Part shown: positions 37,401 through 46,039 of the stretch, one piece after another
How positions within the stretch are numbered: the first letter of the stretch is position 1
Layout of the letters: every line of letters begins with the position of its first letter
NCBI GenBank assembly: GCA_959602045.1
Contig: CAUGRT010000003.1
Span: 62,001-126,000 of the forward strand
DNA from: an uncultured Clostridia bacterium
GTDB lineage: Bacteria; Bacillota; Clostridia; UBA1381
Direction: 5' to 3'
DNA: 64,000 nt
Notes under the pieces: model-generated
Told to the model about the DNA's origin: nothing
What the model saw: the letters and a program-made list of their open reading frames with translations, nothing else
The model's database searches: none
Made by a program: the position numbers and the translations under genes

Positions 37401-38456
37401 TACCGCACCGATCTCCGTAATGCCGTTCGTTCGGTTATCCAGTCCCGTTGTTTCTATATCAAATACCACAAACGGCGAATCAATCGTTTCCTCGTTTACA
37501 TCATAGGTAATCAGTTTCCCATCGTCCACCAGATACCCCTCAACGCCGTATAATACCTTAATTTTTTTATTATAATCCGACGCATGCATCGCGTCGGGAT
37601 ACGCCTGAACAACGCCATGATCCGTAATGGCAATCGCCTTATGTCCCCATGCCACGGCACGATTGATTAAATCCCCTGCCGGAGAAATCGCGTCCATCGC
37701 CGACATCTGGGTATGCAAATGCAGCTCTACACGTTTTACCGGTGCATTGTCCATCCGAATCGGCGGCGCACTGATCTGCGCAATATCCCTTGCCATAACG
37801 ATAACCTCTTTGGCGTAATCATCATACTGCGCCTGACCGCGGCAAATGATATAAAAGCCGCCTTTTTTCACGCCTGCTTTAATCGGCGAATACAGATTCT
37901 TGAATGCTTCGTCATCCTCTGTTTTATTGATAAACATTTTTACCGATATAGAATCGGTATTATCGGTTACATCCATCGTCACAAGATGAAATTGCTTTCC
38001 GGATTTTTTCGAGGTGATTTCACGTTCATCCAGTGCAAAAACCCTGCCTGAAAACGTAACCCGTCCCGTATTTTCATGAATAGAAGCAATCGCAGTAATA
38101 TCATCATGAATTGCCTTTCCGTAAAGCATTTCCGTAGCGTTTGCCTTACCCAGAATCCGTCTGCGCTGCTGCGGCATCCCCGGCTCATTCTGCACTTCCG
38201 TTTCGGAAATTTCATAAACCATCGAATTTTTATCGACCAAAGACTGTTTTTCATTAATCTCAAAAGTGATACCGTTTAAATTATAAGCGGCTTTCACGGC
38301 TGCGGCAGCGGTTTCGGCAGCGGCACGTTCCGTTCCCGATTCAAAAATAATCCGCATCCTGCGGCTGCTTTTTGAAAGCTGAATTTTATCAACCGATAAA
38401 TCGCGTATTTCCTCGCCCATAATCATCGAAAAAACGCTCCCCAGCTTAGGACTCAT
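34416..38456 (-). CDS. polC: DNA polymerase III alpha subunit, PolC type
   Basis: The 1346-residue protein has, in order, a short N-terminal region, an OB fold (GRVTFSGRVFALDEREI), a PHP domain (VELHLHTQMSAMDAI) interrupted by the DnaQ-like 3'-5' exonuclease (FVVFDIETTGLDN, VAHNASFDMGF) and the polymerase domain with GSRGSVGSS and PDIDLNFSG. It ends with LPDADQVSLWD, a likely sliding-clamp binding motif. It is the replicative polymerase of low-GC Gram-positives. It is about 90 residues shorter than the 1437-residue Bacillus enzyme, mainly at the N-terminus. ATG 38456 follows GGAGAGG. It leads the murD/M42 cluster. Confidence 0.95.
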   Translation of the reverse strand: MSPKLGSVFSMIMGEEIRDLSVDKIQLSKSSRRMRIIFESGTERAAAETAAAAVKAAYNLNGITFEINEKQSLVDKNSMVYEISETEVQNEPGMPQQRRRILGKANATEMLYGKAIHDDITAIASIHENTGRVTFSGRVFALDEREITSKKSGKQFHLVTMDVTDNTDSISVKMFINKTEDDEAFKNLYSPIKAGVKKGGFYIICRGQAQYDDYAKEVIVMARDIAQISAPPIRMDNAPVKRVELHLHTQMSAMDAISPAGDLINRAVAWGHKAIAITDHGVVQAYPDAMHASDYNKKIKVLYGVEGYLVDDGKLITYDVNEETIDSPFVVFDIETTGLDNRTNGITEIGAVKVENGVIVDKWSTFVNPQQPIPPNIQALTGISDDMVADAQTIEEILPKFKEFCKGCVMVAHNASFDMGFMRRKAEEMGTDFDFPYLDTLMLARCMYPFLHNYKLDTITNHLNVILENHHRAVDDAKATADAFVKMLAQLRGEGKRLLAELNDSYDMRGAAKKNKAFHIIILAKNLKGIRNIYEMISQSQLRYFFRTPRLPKSLIQQKREGLILGSACEAGELFRAVVHHESEERIREIVEFYDYLEIQPIGNNAYMKESPDFPDVNTDEDLRNLNRKIVELGEKYNKPVCATCDVHFMDKEGADYRKILMYYKGFKDAENQPPLYFRTTEEMLSEFSYLGKEKAYEVVVTNTNKIADMIEDVRPIPKEKCPPVVEGAKDAIVNDSLKKAKEIYGDPLPELVQNRLDKELHSITTYGFSVMYRIAQELVRKSLSDGYLVGSRGSVGSSFVAYLSDITEVNSLPAHYICPNCKNVEFVESDTGISGCDLPDKVCPKCGTQYRKDGHDIPFETFLGFAGDKEPDIDLNFSGEYQPVIHKYTETFFGEGFVFRAGTIGTVAEKTAFGYVKKYIEETGKSMRGAEMRRLAQGCVGVKRTSGQHPGGIIVVPYTNNIHEFCPVQHPADDPNSTIVTTHFDYHSIDANLLKLDELGHDDPTVIRMLEDITGINAQEIPLGDKETLSLFTSNEALHVTEDIGTKLGSYGIPEFGTKFVRQMLEDTKPTTFSELVRISGLSHGTDVWLNNAQDLIRQGLTDLSHSICARDDIMIYLIAMGVEAGHSFKIMESVRKGKGLKPEDEAAMKAANVPDWYIASCKKIKYMFPKAHAVAYVTMAFRIAYFKVHYPEAFYIAYFSVRADDFDALLMAKGMKRAREAMAEVLAKKKDNTISPKEENLIPILEICIEMYARGINFVEIDLYRSHATDFQLTDEGILPPLNAIPGLGENAAKAITAAREKGPFKTVEDLRIRTGITKTNIEILDKMGCFEELPDADQVSLWD

Positions 38457-38513
38457 GCACAATCCTCTCCTTTCAAAAACAGAATTATCAAGTGATTATA
38501 AACGTTACTAACC

Positions 38514-38601
38514 GGAATTTTATTTGCTTTTCATTCCTCCTCAAACATCCGCTGCGTTGCGAGAAACTCGCCTCTATAGAATGAAAAGCAAATAAAATTC
38601 C
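38514..38601 (+). repeat. Palindromic intergenic element, copy 4
   Basis: Perfect 22-bp arms (38514-38535 and 38580-38601) flank a 44-base core with CTCAAACATCCGCTGCG and AACTCGCC. The core has small changes (GAGAAACT in place of GCGGAACT). It lies between the ends of purL and the start of polC, both minus strand. Confidence 0.87.
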
Positions 38602-38652
38602 TTAACAGCATATCCTTACAATCCCTCAAAACAAGATCAATCCAAATACTCC

Positions 38653-38686
38653 AAAAGCCGCCGCTGTATTGCAACTCAGCGGCGGC
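38653..38686 (-). terminator. Probable terminator of purL
   Basis: A 10-bp GC-rich stem (38657-38666 with 38677-38686) is followed on the minus strand by only four T. It lies about ten bases past the purL stop. Confidence 0.6.
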
Positions 38687-38694
38687 CGGGATTT

Positions 38695-41600
38695 TTATTT
38701 AAAATATTCTACGCCGGATTCAAAGAGTTTTTGATCCTTTTCGCCCGGTACGTTAAATGCAATATTCCTACCAATACGTTCGCTGTGTCCCATCTTACCG
38801 AGCACACGTCCGTCCGGACTGGTAATACCCTCGATTGCCGAAACAGATCCGTTCGGATTCCATGCAATATCATAAGTTGCTTTACCCTGCGGATTGACAT
38901 ACTGTGTCGCAATCTGACCGTTTGCCGCCAGCTGCGCAACCTGCTCCGGTGACGCGATAAACCGACCCTCACCATGGGATAATGCAATCGTGTGTACATC
39001 TCCGGTATTTACATGGAATAGCCACGGTGACTTATTTGAAGCAATTCTTGTTGTTGCCATGCAGGATACGTGTCTGCCGATTGTATTGAAGGTTAAAGTC
39101 GGTGATGACTCATCCAAATCACGGATTTCACCGTAAGGAACCAGTCCGAGCTTAATCAATGCCTGGAACCCGTTACAAATTCCCAGCATCAAGCCATCCC
39201 GATCTTTGAGCATATGCATAACCGCATCCTTCACCAACGGATTTCTGAATGCTGTTGCAATGAATTTTCCGGATCCCTCCGGCTCATCACCCCCTGAGAA
39301 ACCGCCCGGAATCATAACAATTTGTGAATTTTTGATTCTCTTTTCCATTTCTCTCATGGAGTACACAACGTCATCTCCGGTTAAGTTCCGAATCACAAAT
39401 ACATCCGCAACACCGCCGGCTTTTTCAAATGCCTTTGCCGTATCATACTCGCAGTTTGTTCCCGGAAATACCGGAATAAAGATTCTCGGCTTTGCAAATT
39501 TCTCGCTTGCCACTGCTGCACTTCTCTTATCATAGCTATAGGTTTCCGGCTCGCTCGTAAAATGCCCTGCCTTCGTCGGGAATACCTTTTCCAACGGCTT
39601 TTTCCATACCTCGCACGCCTCGTCAAGGTCAATGGAAATTCCAGTCATATCAATCGAAGCCTTTTCCTGCGTTTTACCCAATGTGATAAATTCGCTATCC
39701 GAAATAATTCCTGCAGTATCCTCCAATTCAAGGACAATTGATCCCAACGGAGCATAGAACAGCAAATCATTCGAAATATTATCGTTTAACCGAATACCGA
39801 TTTTATTACCAAATGCCATTTTCGAAAGCGTTTCAGCCAAGCCAAAGCCTTTTACAACACAGGATGAAAGTACCTTTCCGGATTGAATCAGCGCATGAAC
39901 CGTATCGTACATTCTCTTGAGCTGTTCAAAATCCGGTAAATCGTTTTCATCACGCTTTACGGTAAACAGAACCAATGTTGAATCCGTCTTTTTTAATTCC
40001 TGCGAAATAACCTTATCCGCTTTTACCGGTGCTACCGCAAAGGAAGTTAATGTCGGAGGAACATCCAGTTCATTAAATGAACCGCTCATGGAATCCTTTC
40101 CGCCGATTGCCGCAATTCCTAATTCCAACTGCGTCTGATATGCGCCGAGCAATGCCGCAAAAGGCTTGCCCCAACGCTTCGGATCCGTTCCGAGTCTTTC
40201 GAAATATTCCTGGAATGTCAGATAAATCTTCTTATAGTCCGCACCCAAAGCCACAGCCTTTGAAACCGATTCCACAATCGCATAGGTAGATCCGTGATAA
40301 GGGCTCCAGCTGGATAAATCCGGATTATAACCGAATGTCATAACCGTTGCCGTATTCGTTTCGCCGCCCAGAACCGGAACCTTTGCCGCCATACCGTCTG
40401 TCGGTGTCAGCTGATACTTACCGCCCCACGGCATTAGAACAGAATTTGCGCCGATCGTGGAGTCAAATTTTTCCGACAATCCCTTTTGGGAGCATACATT
40501 CAAGTCCGAAAGCACTGAAAGCCATTTTGCCCGAACATCCGTTACCACCTCGCGGTTAAAGAAACGGTCTTTTTCTTCCGGAAGTTCGACTTCAATATCC
40601 GTATTCTTTGTAGCGCCGTTAGTATTTAAAAATGCTCTTGAAATATCGCAAATGGTCTTGCCGCGCCAATTCATAACCAAACGCGGATTTTCCGTTACAA
40701 CCGCAACCTTCGTTGCCTCCAGATTCTCATCATTTGCATATTGGATAAAGGTATCGGCATCCTCTGCTCTTACCACAACTGCCATTCTCTCCTGGGACTC
40801 CGAAATTGCAAGCTCCGTTCCGTCCAGACCCTCATACTTTTTCGGAACCTTATCCAAATTAATCTCCAGTCCGTCTGCCAATTCGCCGATAGCAACCGAA
40901 ACGCCGCCCGCACCAAAGTCATTACAACGCTTAATCAAGGTTGTAACCTTTTCATCGCGGAAAAGACGCTGAATCTTTCTTTCTACCGGAGGATTACCTT
41001 TCTGTACCTCCGAACCGCAGGTTACGACGCTCTTTTCGTCATGTGCTTTCGAGGAACCCGTTGCACCGCCGATTCCGTCACGTCCGGTACGTCCGCCCAA
41101 AAGCACAATAACGTCCCCTGCTGCCGGAACCTCACGAATGACATTTTTCTTCGGTGCTGCTCCGATAACCGCTCCGATCTCCATTCTCTTTGCCACATAT
41201 CCGGGATGATAAATCTCTTGAACCTGCCCGGTTGCCAAACCGATTTGGTTTCCGTAGGAGCTGTAGCCTGCCGATGCGCCTTTTGTGATTTTACGCTGCA
41301 TAAGCTTTCCGGGTAAGGTATCTTTCAGTGACGCCCGCGGATCGCCCGAACCCGTTACACGCATCGCCTGATATACATAGGAACGTCCGGATAACGGATC
41401 GCGGATTGCACCGCCAAGGCAAGTTGCAGCGCCGCCGAACGGTTCAATTTCCGTCGGATGGTTATGCGTTTCATTCTTAAACATAACCAGCCACGGCTCG
41501 TCCTTACCGTCCACATCCACGTCTACCACAATGGAGCATGCATTGATTTCTTCCGACTCATCAATTTCCTTAAGCAATCCCTTTTTCTTTAACTGCTTCA

Positions 41601-42438
41601 CAATAATCGTTGCCATATTCATCAGACAGGTATCTCTGTCGGGTGCATATAGCTCTGCCTTTGCTTTTTTATATTCTTCATAAGAATCCCGAATCACATC
41701 GGCGTATTTGCCATCCGGAATGGTTACTTCGTTAATTCGTGTTGAAAATGTCGTGTGGCGGCAATGATCGGACCAATAGGTATCAATCATCCGCATTTCT
41801 GTAACAGTCGGGTTGCGTTTTTCGGTATCACGAAAATAATTCTGACAGAATTTCAGATCGTCCAGATCCATTGCAAATCCCATCTCATTCAAGAACGCTT
41901 CCATTGCACTCTCGTCCATGGAAATAAAGCCGTCTACGACAGCTACATCTGCCGGAACCGTTACCTCCATATCCAGCGACTCCGGCTTTTCAAGAGAAGC
42001 CTCTCTCGCCTCAACAGGGTTAATAACATATTCCTTTACCTTTTCCACTTCCTCGTCCGAAACATCACCAACTAAAACATAGACCTTAGCGCTGCGTACT
42101 TTCGGACGCTCCTTTTCGGTTAAAATCGAAATACATTCCTCGGCGGAAGCCGCTCTTTGGTCAAACTGACCCGGAAGATATTCAACGGCAAAAGCTCTCC
42201 CCTCTTTGATCTCTATGGTTTCATCATAAGCATAATCAACCGGCGGTTCCGAGAAAATCAATCCGCGCGCCTTTGCATATTCCTCATCTGAAATCCCCTC
42301 GACATCATATCGGTTGATAATTCTGACATCCTGCAAGCCACCAAGCGAAAGATTTTCCTTTAAATCCTCCAAAGTCCCCTTGGCTTCAACGTCAAACCCC
42401 GGCTTCTTTTCTACATAAATTCTTCTAACCTTTGCCAT
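38695..42438 (-). CDS. purL: Phosphoribosylformylglycinamidine synthase, single-chain
   Basis: The 1247-residue protein combines a PurS-like N-terminal region, the synthetase domain (TYWSDHCRHTTF, FKNETHNHPTEIEPFGGAATCLGG, GAGGVSVAIGELADG) and a C-terminal glutaminase with nucleophile Cys in MLGICNGFQALIKLGLVP. It converts FGAR to FGAM with ATP and glutamine in purine synthesis. This one-chain form differs from the PurS/PurL/PurQ set of Bacillus. ATG 42438 is preferred to a TTG at 42453. No other pur gene is in the window, and it has its own promoter with a leader of about 160 bases. Confidence 0.95.
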   Translation of the reverse strand: MAKVRRIYVEKKPGFDVEAKGTLEDLKENLSLGGLQDVRIINRYDVEGISDEEYAKARGLIFSEPPVDYAYDETIEIKEGRAFAVEYLPGQFDQRAASAEECISILTEKERPKVRSAKVYVLVGDVSDEEVEKVKEYVINPVEAREASLEKPESLDMEVTVPADVAVVDGFISMDESAMEAFLNEMGFAMDLDDLKFCQNYFRDTEKRNPTVTEMRMIDTYWSDHCRHTTFSTRINEVTIPDGKYADVIRDSYEEYKKAKAELYAPDRDTCLMNMATIIVKQLKKKGLLKEIDESEEINACSIVVDVDVDGKDEPWLVMFKNETHNHPTEIEPFGGAATCLGGAIRDPLSGRSYVYQAMRVTGSGDPRASLKDTLPGKLMQRKITKGASAGYSSYGNQIGLATGQVQEIYHPGYVAKRMEIGAVIGAAPKKNVIREVPAAGDVIVLLGGRTGRDGIGGATGSSKAHDEKSVVTCGSEVQKGNPPVERKIQRLFRDEKVTTLIKRCNDFGAGGVSVAIGELADGLEINLDKVPKKYEGLDGTELAISESQERMAVVVRAEDADTFIQYANDENLEATKVAVVTENPRLVMNWRGKTICDISRAFLNTNGATKNTDIEVELPEEKDRFFNREVVTDVRAKWLSVLSDLNVCSQKGLSEKFDSTIGANSVLMPWGGKYQLTPTDGMAAKVPVLGGETNTATVMTFGYNPDLSSWSPYHGSTYAIVESVSKAVALGADYKKIYLTFQEYFERLGTDPKRWGKPFAALLGAYQTQLELGIAAIGGKDSMSGSFNELDVPPTLTSFAVAPVKADKVISQELKKTDSTLVLFTVKRDENDLPDFEQLKRMYDTVHALIQSGKVLSSCVVKGFGLAETLSKMAFGNKIGIRLNDNISNDLLFYAPLGSIVLELEDTAGIISDSEFITLGKTQEKASIDMTGISIDLDEACEVWKKPLEKVFPTKAGHFTSEPETYSYDKRSAAVASEKFAKPRIFIPVFPGTNCEYDTAKAFEKAGGVADVFVIRNLTGDDVVYSMREMEKRIKNSQIVMIPGGFSGGDEPEGSGKFIATAFRNPLVKDAVMHMLKDRDGLMLGICNGFQALIKLGLVPYGEIRDLDESSPTLTFNTIGRHVSCMATTRIASNKSPWLFHVNTGDVHTIALSHGEGRFIASPEQVAQLAANGQIATQYVNPQGKATYDIAWNPNGSVSAIEGITSPDGRVLGKMGHSERIGRNIAFNVPGEKDQKLFESGVEYFK

Positions 42439-42860
42439 TTCTATGACCACCAAATCCTTTCACAAAACTAAGCTCGAAAAAAATGTTCAGACTGCTGTCT
42501 TGCAGCGAGTGACACTATACAATGTAAGAAACTGCGCTAAGCATTTTTATTCAAACTTTATATCCATTCCTTCCGTGCCAAAGACACCAAGTTAAGCATA
42601 TATCTTATTTTATCATATTTCCCGAAATATCGCAACAATATATTGCAAAAATTTTCAAAAAAATTGTATGGATTTTTGCGGAAACTTCTTATTGAAAATG
42701 CATATTGACTTTCAAGTTAAAATGTGATATGTCAATCTTAAACTCAGTATCCTGCATGGTTTTGCATGAGAATTTTTTCCATTACGCCCCAGACATCCGC
42801 CTTATCGGGCTGAGTTGAAATTTGCTGCATAAATTCCCTCTTAATCCAAGTGTTCCGCAC
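42439..42860. other. Non-coding region upstream of purL
   Basis: It contains the purL promoter (TTGCGA at 42630-42635 and TAAAAT at 42607-42612, minus strand, 17-base spacer) and a leader of about 160 bases. I see no purine or ZTP riboswitch consensus in it. A second part, about 42750-42830, looks like a decayed copy of the palindromic element: it has GGTTTTGCAT as in copy 5, then CAGACATCCGC and GGGCTGAGTT, but the arms no longer pair well. No gene is visible. Confidence 0.6.
42607..42635 (-). promoter_or_regulatory. purL: Promoter of purL
   Basis: On the minus strand TTGCGA (42630-42635) and TAAAAT (42607-42612) are separated by 17 bases. Confidence 0.6.
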
Positions 42861-42958
42861 GGTTTTGCATAGGGGTTTCATTCTATTGCGGCTCAAACAT
42901 CCGCTACGCTGCGCGGAGTAGAACTCGCCTCCATAGACTGAAACCCCTATGCAAAACC
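42861..42958 (+). repeat. Palindromic intergenic element, copy 5
   Basis: The 26-bp arms (42861-42886 and 42933-42958) pair with one mismatch. The 46-base core has GGCTCAAACATCCGCTACG and CTCGCCTCC, with a 5-base insertion (GTAGA) before AACTCGCC. It lies between the stop codon of the HAD gene and the purL promoter. Confidence 0.87.
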
Positions 42959-42976
42959 TTTTTGAGAGTTTTCTGC

Positions 42977-43993
42977 TTATGTTTTTATTATTAAAAAATC
43001 CTCTAAGCTATTTAATATGTATTCTGCTTGCATTTCTTCAAAATACTTTCTTCCGGCTTGTCCTGCCACTCCGGTTAATACCGCGCAAAAATCAGCGCCC
43101 ATCGCTTTTGCTGCCAAAATATCCGAACCGGCATCACCGACCACCAGTGTTGTTTTGATTTTTGAACGATCATAATCACCATTTAAAATCCGTTCATCCG
43201 GATAATCCGTTCCATATAATGCCTTTAAAAACATATACGGATGCGGCTTTGTCAAGGTGCGTTTTCCCTGCTCTGCCGCTACCACATGATCATAATTGCA
43301 AAATCCGTCCAGAGCGAAATATTTTTTAATATCCCAATCGGTAATCGGCTGAAAAAGCTCTACCGAAGGTCTGCCCGTTGCGGTGCAAAGCCGTTTGGTT
43401 TCGCTTAATTCACACAAAAGCTGCTGCAAGATTTCCAATCGGATAATCGGCTTTTCCCGAAACAGCAAACCGCTTTTTCCGCAATTTCTCGGCACATATC
43501 CATACTGCTCTTCAAAAAGACGATCCCCCAGATACCATTCCTGGAAAATTCCTTGCATGGTCTGCCACATTAAATGATTACGCTGAAGCCAATCATAATC
43601 AAATCCCGTCTTTTTTGAACATAAAAGAGCAAGCTCATCATAATAATTCAAAATATTTTCCGGCATATTTCGGGCATACTCCAACACAGCTGAAAAATCA
43701 TCTTCCACGCCGCAAATCCACGCCATACAGACCGTTATGTAGGCTAAATCCCAATTGGAATTGACCCCTTTTTCTTTCAGTACAGCAATCAGCTGATCGT
43801 CACAAAAAACCTTCTTTCTGATTTCTTGCAGATTTTCCATACATTCCGGCGCGTTGATTGGTTCATCCTTATTCCATTTCAGATATTCCCAAACCGTCAG
43901 CGCGGCAGCGTCCCAATATGCCTGCTCGCTTGTCATAACGCCGTCCATATCAAAAATAATGGTATCATACTGATTTAAAAATTGTTTCAACAT
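42977..43993 (-). CDS. HAD-superfamily hydrolase with large cap domain
   Basis: The 338-residue protein has HAD motif I IIFDMDGVMT, motif II in LCTATGRPS, a motif III Lys in TKPHPYMF and motif IV VVGDAGSDILAAKAMGAD. About 170 residues between motifs I and II form an all-helical cap rich in Trp and Tyr, longer than in beta-phosphoglucomutase-like enzymes. It is a likely phosphatase of a small metabolite. Its place after HisD-like and HisB-like genes would allow a histidinol-phosphatase-like role, but a hairpin separates it and the motifs do not resemble HisB-N. ATG 43993 follows GGAGA. Confidence 0.75.
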   Translation of the reverse strand: MLKQFLNQYDTIIFDMDGVMTSEQAYWDAAALTVWEYLKWNKDEPINAPECMENLQEIRKKVFCDDQLIAVLKEKGVNSNWDLAYITVCMAWICGVEDDFSAVLEYARNMPENILNYYDELALLCSKKTGFDYDWLQRNHLMWQTMQGIFQEWYLGDRLFEEQYGYVPRNCGKSGLLFREKPIIRLEILQQLLCELSETKRLCTATGRPSVELFQPITDWDIKKYFALDGFCNYDHVVAAEQGKRTLTKPHPYMFLKALYGTDYPDERILNGDYDRSKIKTTLVVGDAGSDILAAKAMGADFCAVLTGVAGQAGRKYFEEMQAEYILNSLEDFLIIKT

Positions 43994-44041
43994 CTTTTTT
44001 CTCCAAATTGTTTTATTGAAATTCATATTTCAAAACGCAAA

Positions 44042-44075
44042 CAAAGGGATATTGCAGCCTTGCAACACCCCTTTG
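44042..44075 (-). terminator. Hairpin between the HisB-like and HAD genes
   Basis: A 15-bp stem (44042-44056 with 44061-44075) is perfect on the minus strand if two G-U pairs are counted; on the plus strand these are mismatches, so the minus-strand RNA is the one that folds. The following T tract is broken (TTTGCGTTTT), so termination may be partial. Confidence 0.65.
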
Positions 44076-44081
44076 GATTGC

Positions 44082-44699
44082 TTATTCAATCGTCCATTCA
44101 ATTTTCCCGGCAACGCCGCTTGTTTTACCCTTTCGTTCTTCGCTGACCTCCATTACGCGATTCAACGCCGAACCCAGGCTGCGATAGATTGCTTCCCAGA
44201 TATGATGTCCGTTATGCCCTCTGAACAGGTCAATCTGCAACGTACACATCGCTCCTTGAGCAAACCCCTCCAGGAACGTTTCCAAATCCTGTGTGTCCAT
44301 GCCCTCTACCTGTTCGGTTAATTCTGCACCGTGGTAGTCAATCTCAAAGTACGCTCTCGATTCAAAGCTCAATGCTGTTTCAGCTTTCGCCTCGTCAATA
44401 ATTCCGATCGCGTCACCATAACCGTAGCAGCCGTCTACCGTGTCCACATACTGCTTAACCGCCTTACCGAGCGCAATTCCCAAGTCCTCGCAAATAACGT
44501 GCGTCAAGGTAAATTCATCCAGTTCCATCTCAATCTCGATATTGAAACCACCGCGCCATGCGATATGCTCCAGCATATGATTCAAAAATATAATAGGTGT
44601 CCGGATATACTTTCTATAATCCGAACGAAGCGGTGAAAAATCCAGTTTTACTGAAATTTCTGATTCCGTTGTTCTTCTTGTTACTGTAATATCTTTCAT
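44082..44699 (-). CDS. Divergent imidazoleglycerol-phosphate dehydratase-like protein
   Basis: The 205-residue protein aligns along its length with HisB dehydratases: NHMLEHIAWRGGF for DHMLDQIATHGGF, THVICEDLGIALG for DHHTVEDTGLALG, and GHNGHHIWEA for the GxNxHHxxEA motif. His41, His67, Glu71, His165, His166 and Glu169 remain. Three conserved histidines are lost: Arg49, Val68 and Gln155 stand in their places, and PMDE has become IIDE. With half of the usual metal ligands changed it may not make imidazole-acetol phosphate. It lies 30 bases after a HisD-like gene with similar losses, in a heat-shock operon. True hisB is possible only if this lineage tolerates such changes. Confidence 0.7.
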   Translation of the reverse strand: MKDITVTRRTTESEISVKLDFSPLRSDYRKYIRTPIIFLNHMLEHIAWRGGFNIEIEMELDEFTLTHVICEDLGIALGKAVKQYVDTVDGCYGYGDAIGIIDEAKAETALSFESRAYFEIDYHGAELTEQVEGMDTQDLETFLEGFAQGAMCTLQIDLFRGHNGHHIWEAIYRSLGSALNRVMEVSEERKGKTSGVAGKIEWTIE

Positions 44700-44729
44700 C
44701 TTAATACTCTATTCCGCCGTATATGGCAA

Positions 44730-46028
44730 CTATTTTCTCTCTTTTACAGCCAACCCATGCGTATCAAAGCCCTCTACCTGGGCAAATTTATAAGCATAGC
44801 CGCGTACCTTTTCAAAGCCATCCTTTGATGCATAGCCTACCGAAGAACGTTTCAGAAAATCCTGAACGCTGACAGAGGAATAAGTCTTTGCAAATCCGCC
44901 TGTCGGCAAAATGGCATTCGGACCCAGTACAAAGTTACAGAGCGTTACGGGAGTATAGTCACCCAACAGGATTTCACCTGCATTTTTGATTTTCGGCAGC
45001 GTGTCAAACGGCTTTTCCGTCATAACCTCCATATGCTCCGGAGCATATTCGTTTACGAAATCAATGGATTCTTCCAATGAATTTGTCAAAATTACACCGC
45101 CGTATGTAGTCAGATTCGTTTCGATAAAATCTTTTCTCTTTGCCGAAATCTTTTCTAATTGCTCGTTGACGATCGGAATAACCTGATCCACCAATTCTCT
45201 TGAATGAGTCACCAGCAATGCCGCACTGTCCGGGCCATGCTCTGCTTCAATCATCCAATCCAAAGCCACCTTATGGGGATCTGCCTTTTCATCGGCAAGT
45301 ACAATGATTTCCGACGGGCCTGCCGGTAATCCTGCGTCAATATTATTCGCCAAAACACGCTTTGCCGCTGTCGCATAGCTATTTCCGGGGCCGATGATTT
45401 TATGGCACTTCGGAATCGTTTCCGTTCCGTAAGCAACAGCCGCCACTGCCTGAATACCGCCAACCTTATAAATCTCGGTAATTCCGATAATTTTAGCGGC
45501 ACACAAAATCGCGTCATCCACCTCGCCCTTTTCATTCGGAGGTGTTACAACAACAATTTTCGGCACCTTCGCAACCACAGCCGGAATCCCCAACATACAC
45601 AATACAGACGGGAAACTGCCCTTTCCGTGCGGTACATATAAGCAAACATCTACGATCGGTGTTGTCTTTTCGCCAACCATCAGACCGTCATCCACCATCG
45701 TAAACCACATTTCCTCCGGCAGCTGCTTCTCATGAAAATCATAAATATTCTTGTATGCATATTCGATTGCTTCTCTGGTTTCCGCATCCAAACGTGCGTA
45801 ACCTGCGTCAATCTCCTCCTGCGTTACTTTCATGGTTTCCTTTGTCAGCTGCACTTTATCAAACTTTGCCGTATATTCCAGCACAGCCTCATCACCGCGA
45901 TCGCGAATATCATCGGAAACCTCCTTCGCGATTTTCATCTGCTCTGTAATGTCCATTTCCGCACGCTTCATGATGAAATCGTACTGCTCTTTTGTCATTT
46001 TTGACAACTCGTATATATTGGGCTGCAT
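44730..46028 (-). CDS. Divergent histidinol dehydrogenase-like protein
   Basis: The 432-residue protein has the HisD architecture: PSVLCMLGIPAVVA, VTPPNEKG, KVGGIQAVAAVAYGT, IIGPGNSYATAAKR, AGPSEIIVLAD, APEHMEV and YTPVTLCNFVLGPNAILPT. The Glu331-His332 pair and His424 are kept. The zinc ligand Gln (Escherichia coli 259) is Glu261, the ligand Asp360 is Asn365, and His367 is Ala372; PGG is PHG. It probably oxidises an alcohol with NAD+, but perhaps not histidinol. The start ATG has AGGAGG and lies 11 bases after dnaJ, so it is very likely part of the CIRCE-controlled heat-shock operon. Confidence 0.72.
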   Translation of the reverse strand: MQPNIYELSKMTKEQYDFIMKRAEMDITEQMKIAKEVSDDIRDRGDEAVLEYTAKFDKVQLTKETMKVTQEEIDAGYARLDAETREAIEYAYKNIYDFHEKQLPEEMWFTMVDDGLMVGEKTTPIVDVCLYVPHGKGSFPSVLCMLGIPAVVAKVPKIVVVTPPNEKGEVDDAILCAAKIIGITEIYKVGGIQAVAAVAYGTETIPKCHKIIGPGNSYATAAKRVLANNIDAGLPAGPSEIIVLADEKADPHKVALDWMIEAEHGPDSAALLVTHSRELVDQVIPIVNEQLEKISAKRKDFIETNLTTYGGVILTNSLEESIDFVNEYAPEHMEVMTEKPFDTLPKIKNAGEILLGDYTPVTLCNFVLGPNAILPTGGFAKTYSSVSVQDFLKRSSVGYASKDGFEKVRGYAYKFAQVEGFDTHGLAVKERK

Positions 46029-46039
46029 GGCTCTTCCTC

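Noticed and set aside
40741..41316. Open frame of 191 codons on the plus strand inside purL
   Set aside because: It lies wholly antisense to conserved purL domains and encodes no recognisable protein.
42439..42600. Purine or ZTP riboswitch before purL
   Set aside because: I compared the minus-strand leader with the conserved bases of both classes and found no match; only short weak stems form.
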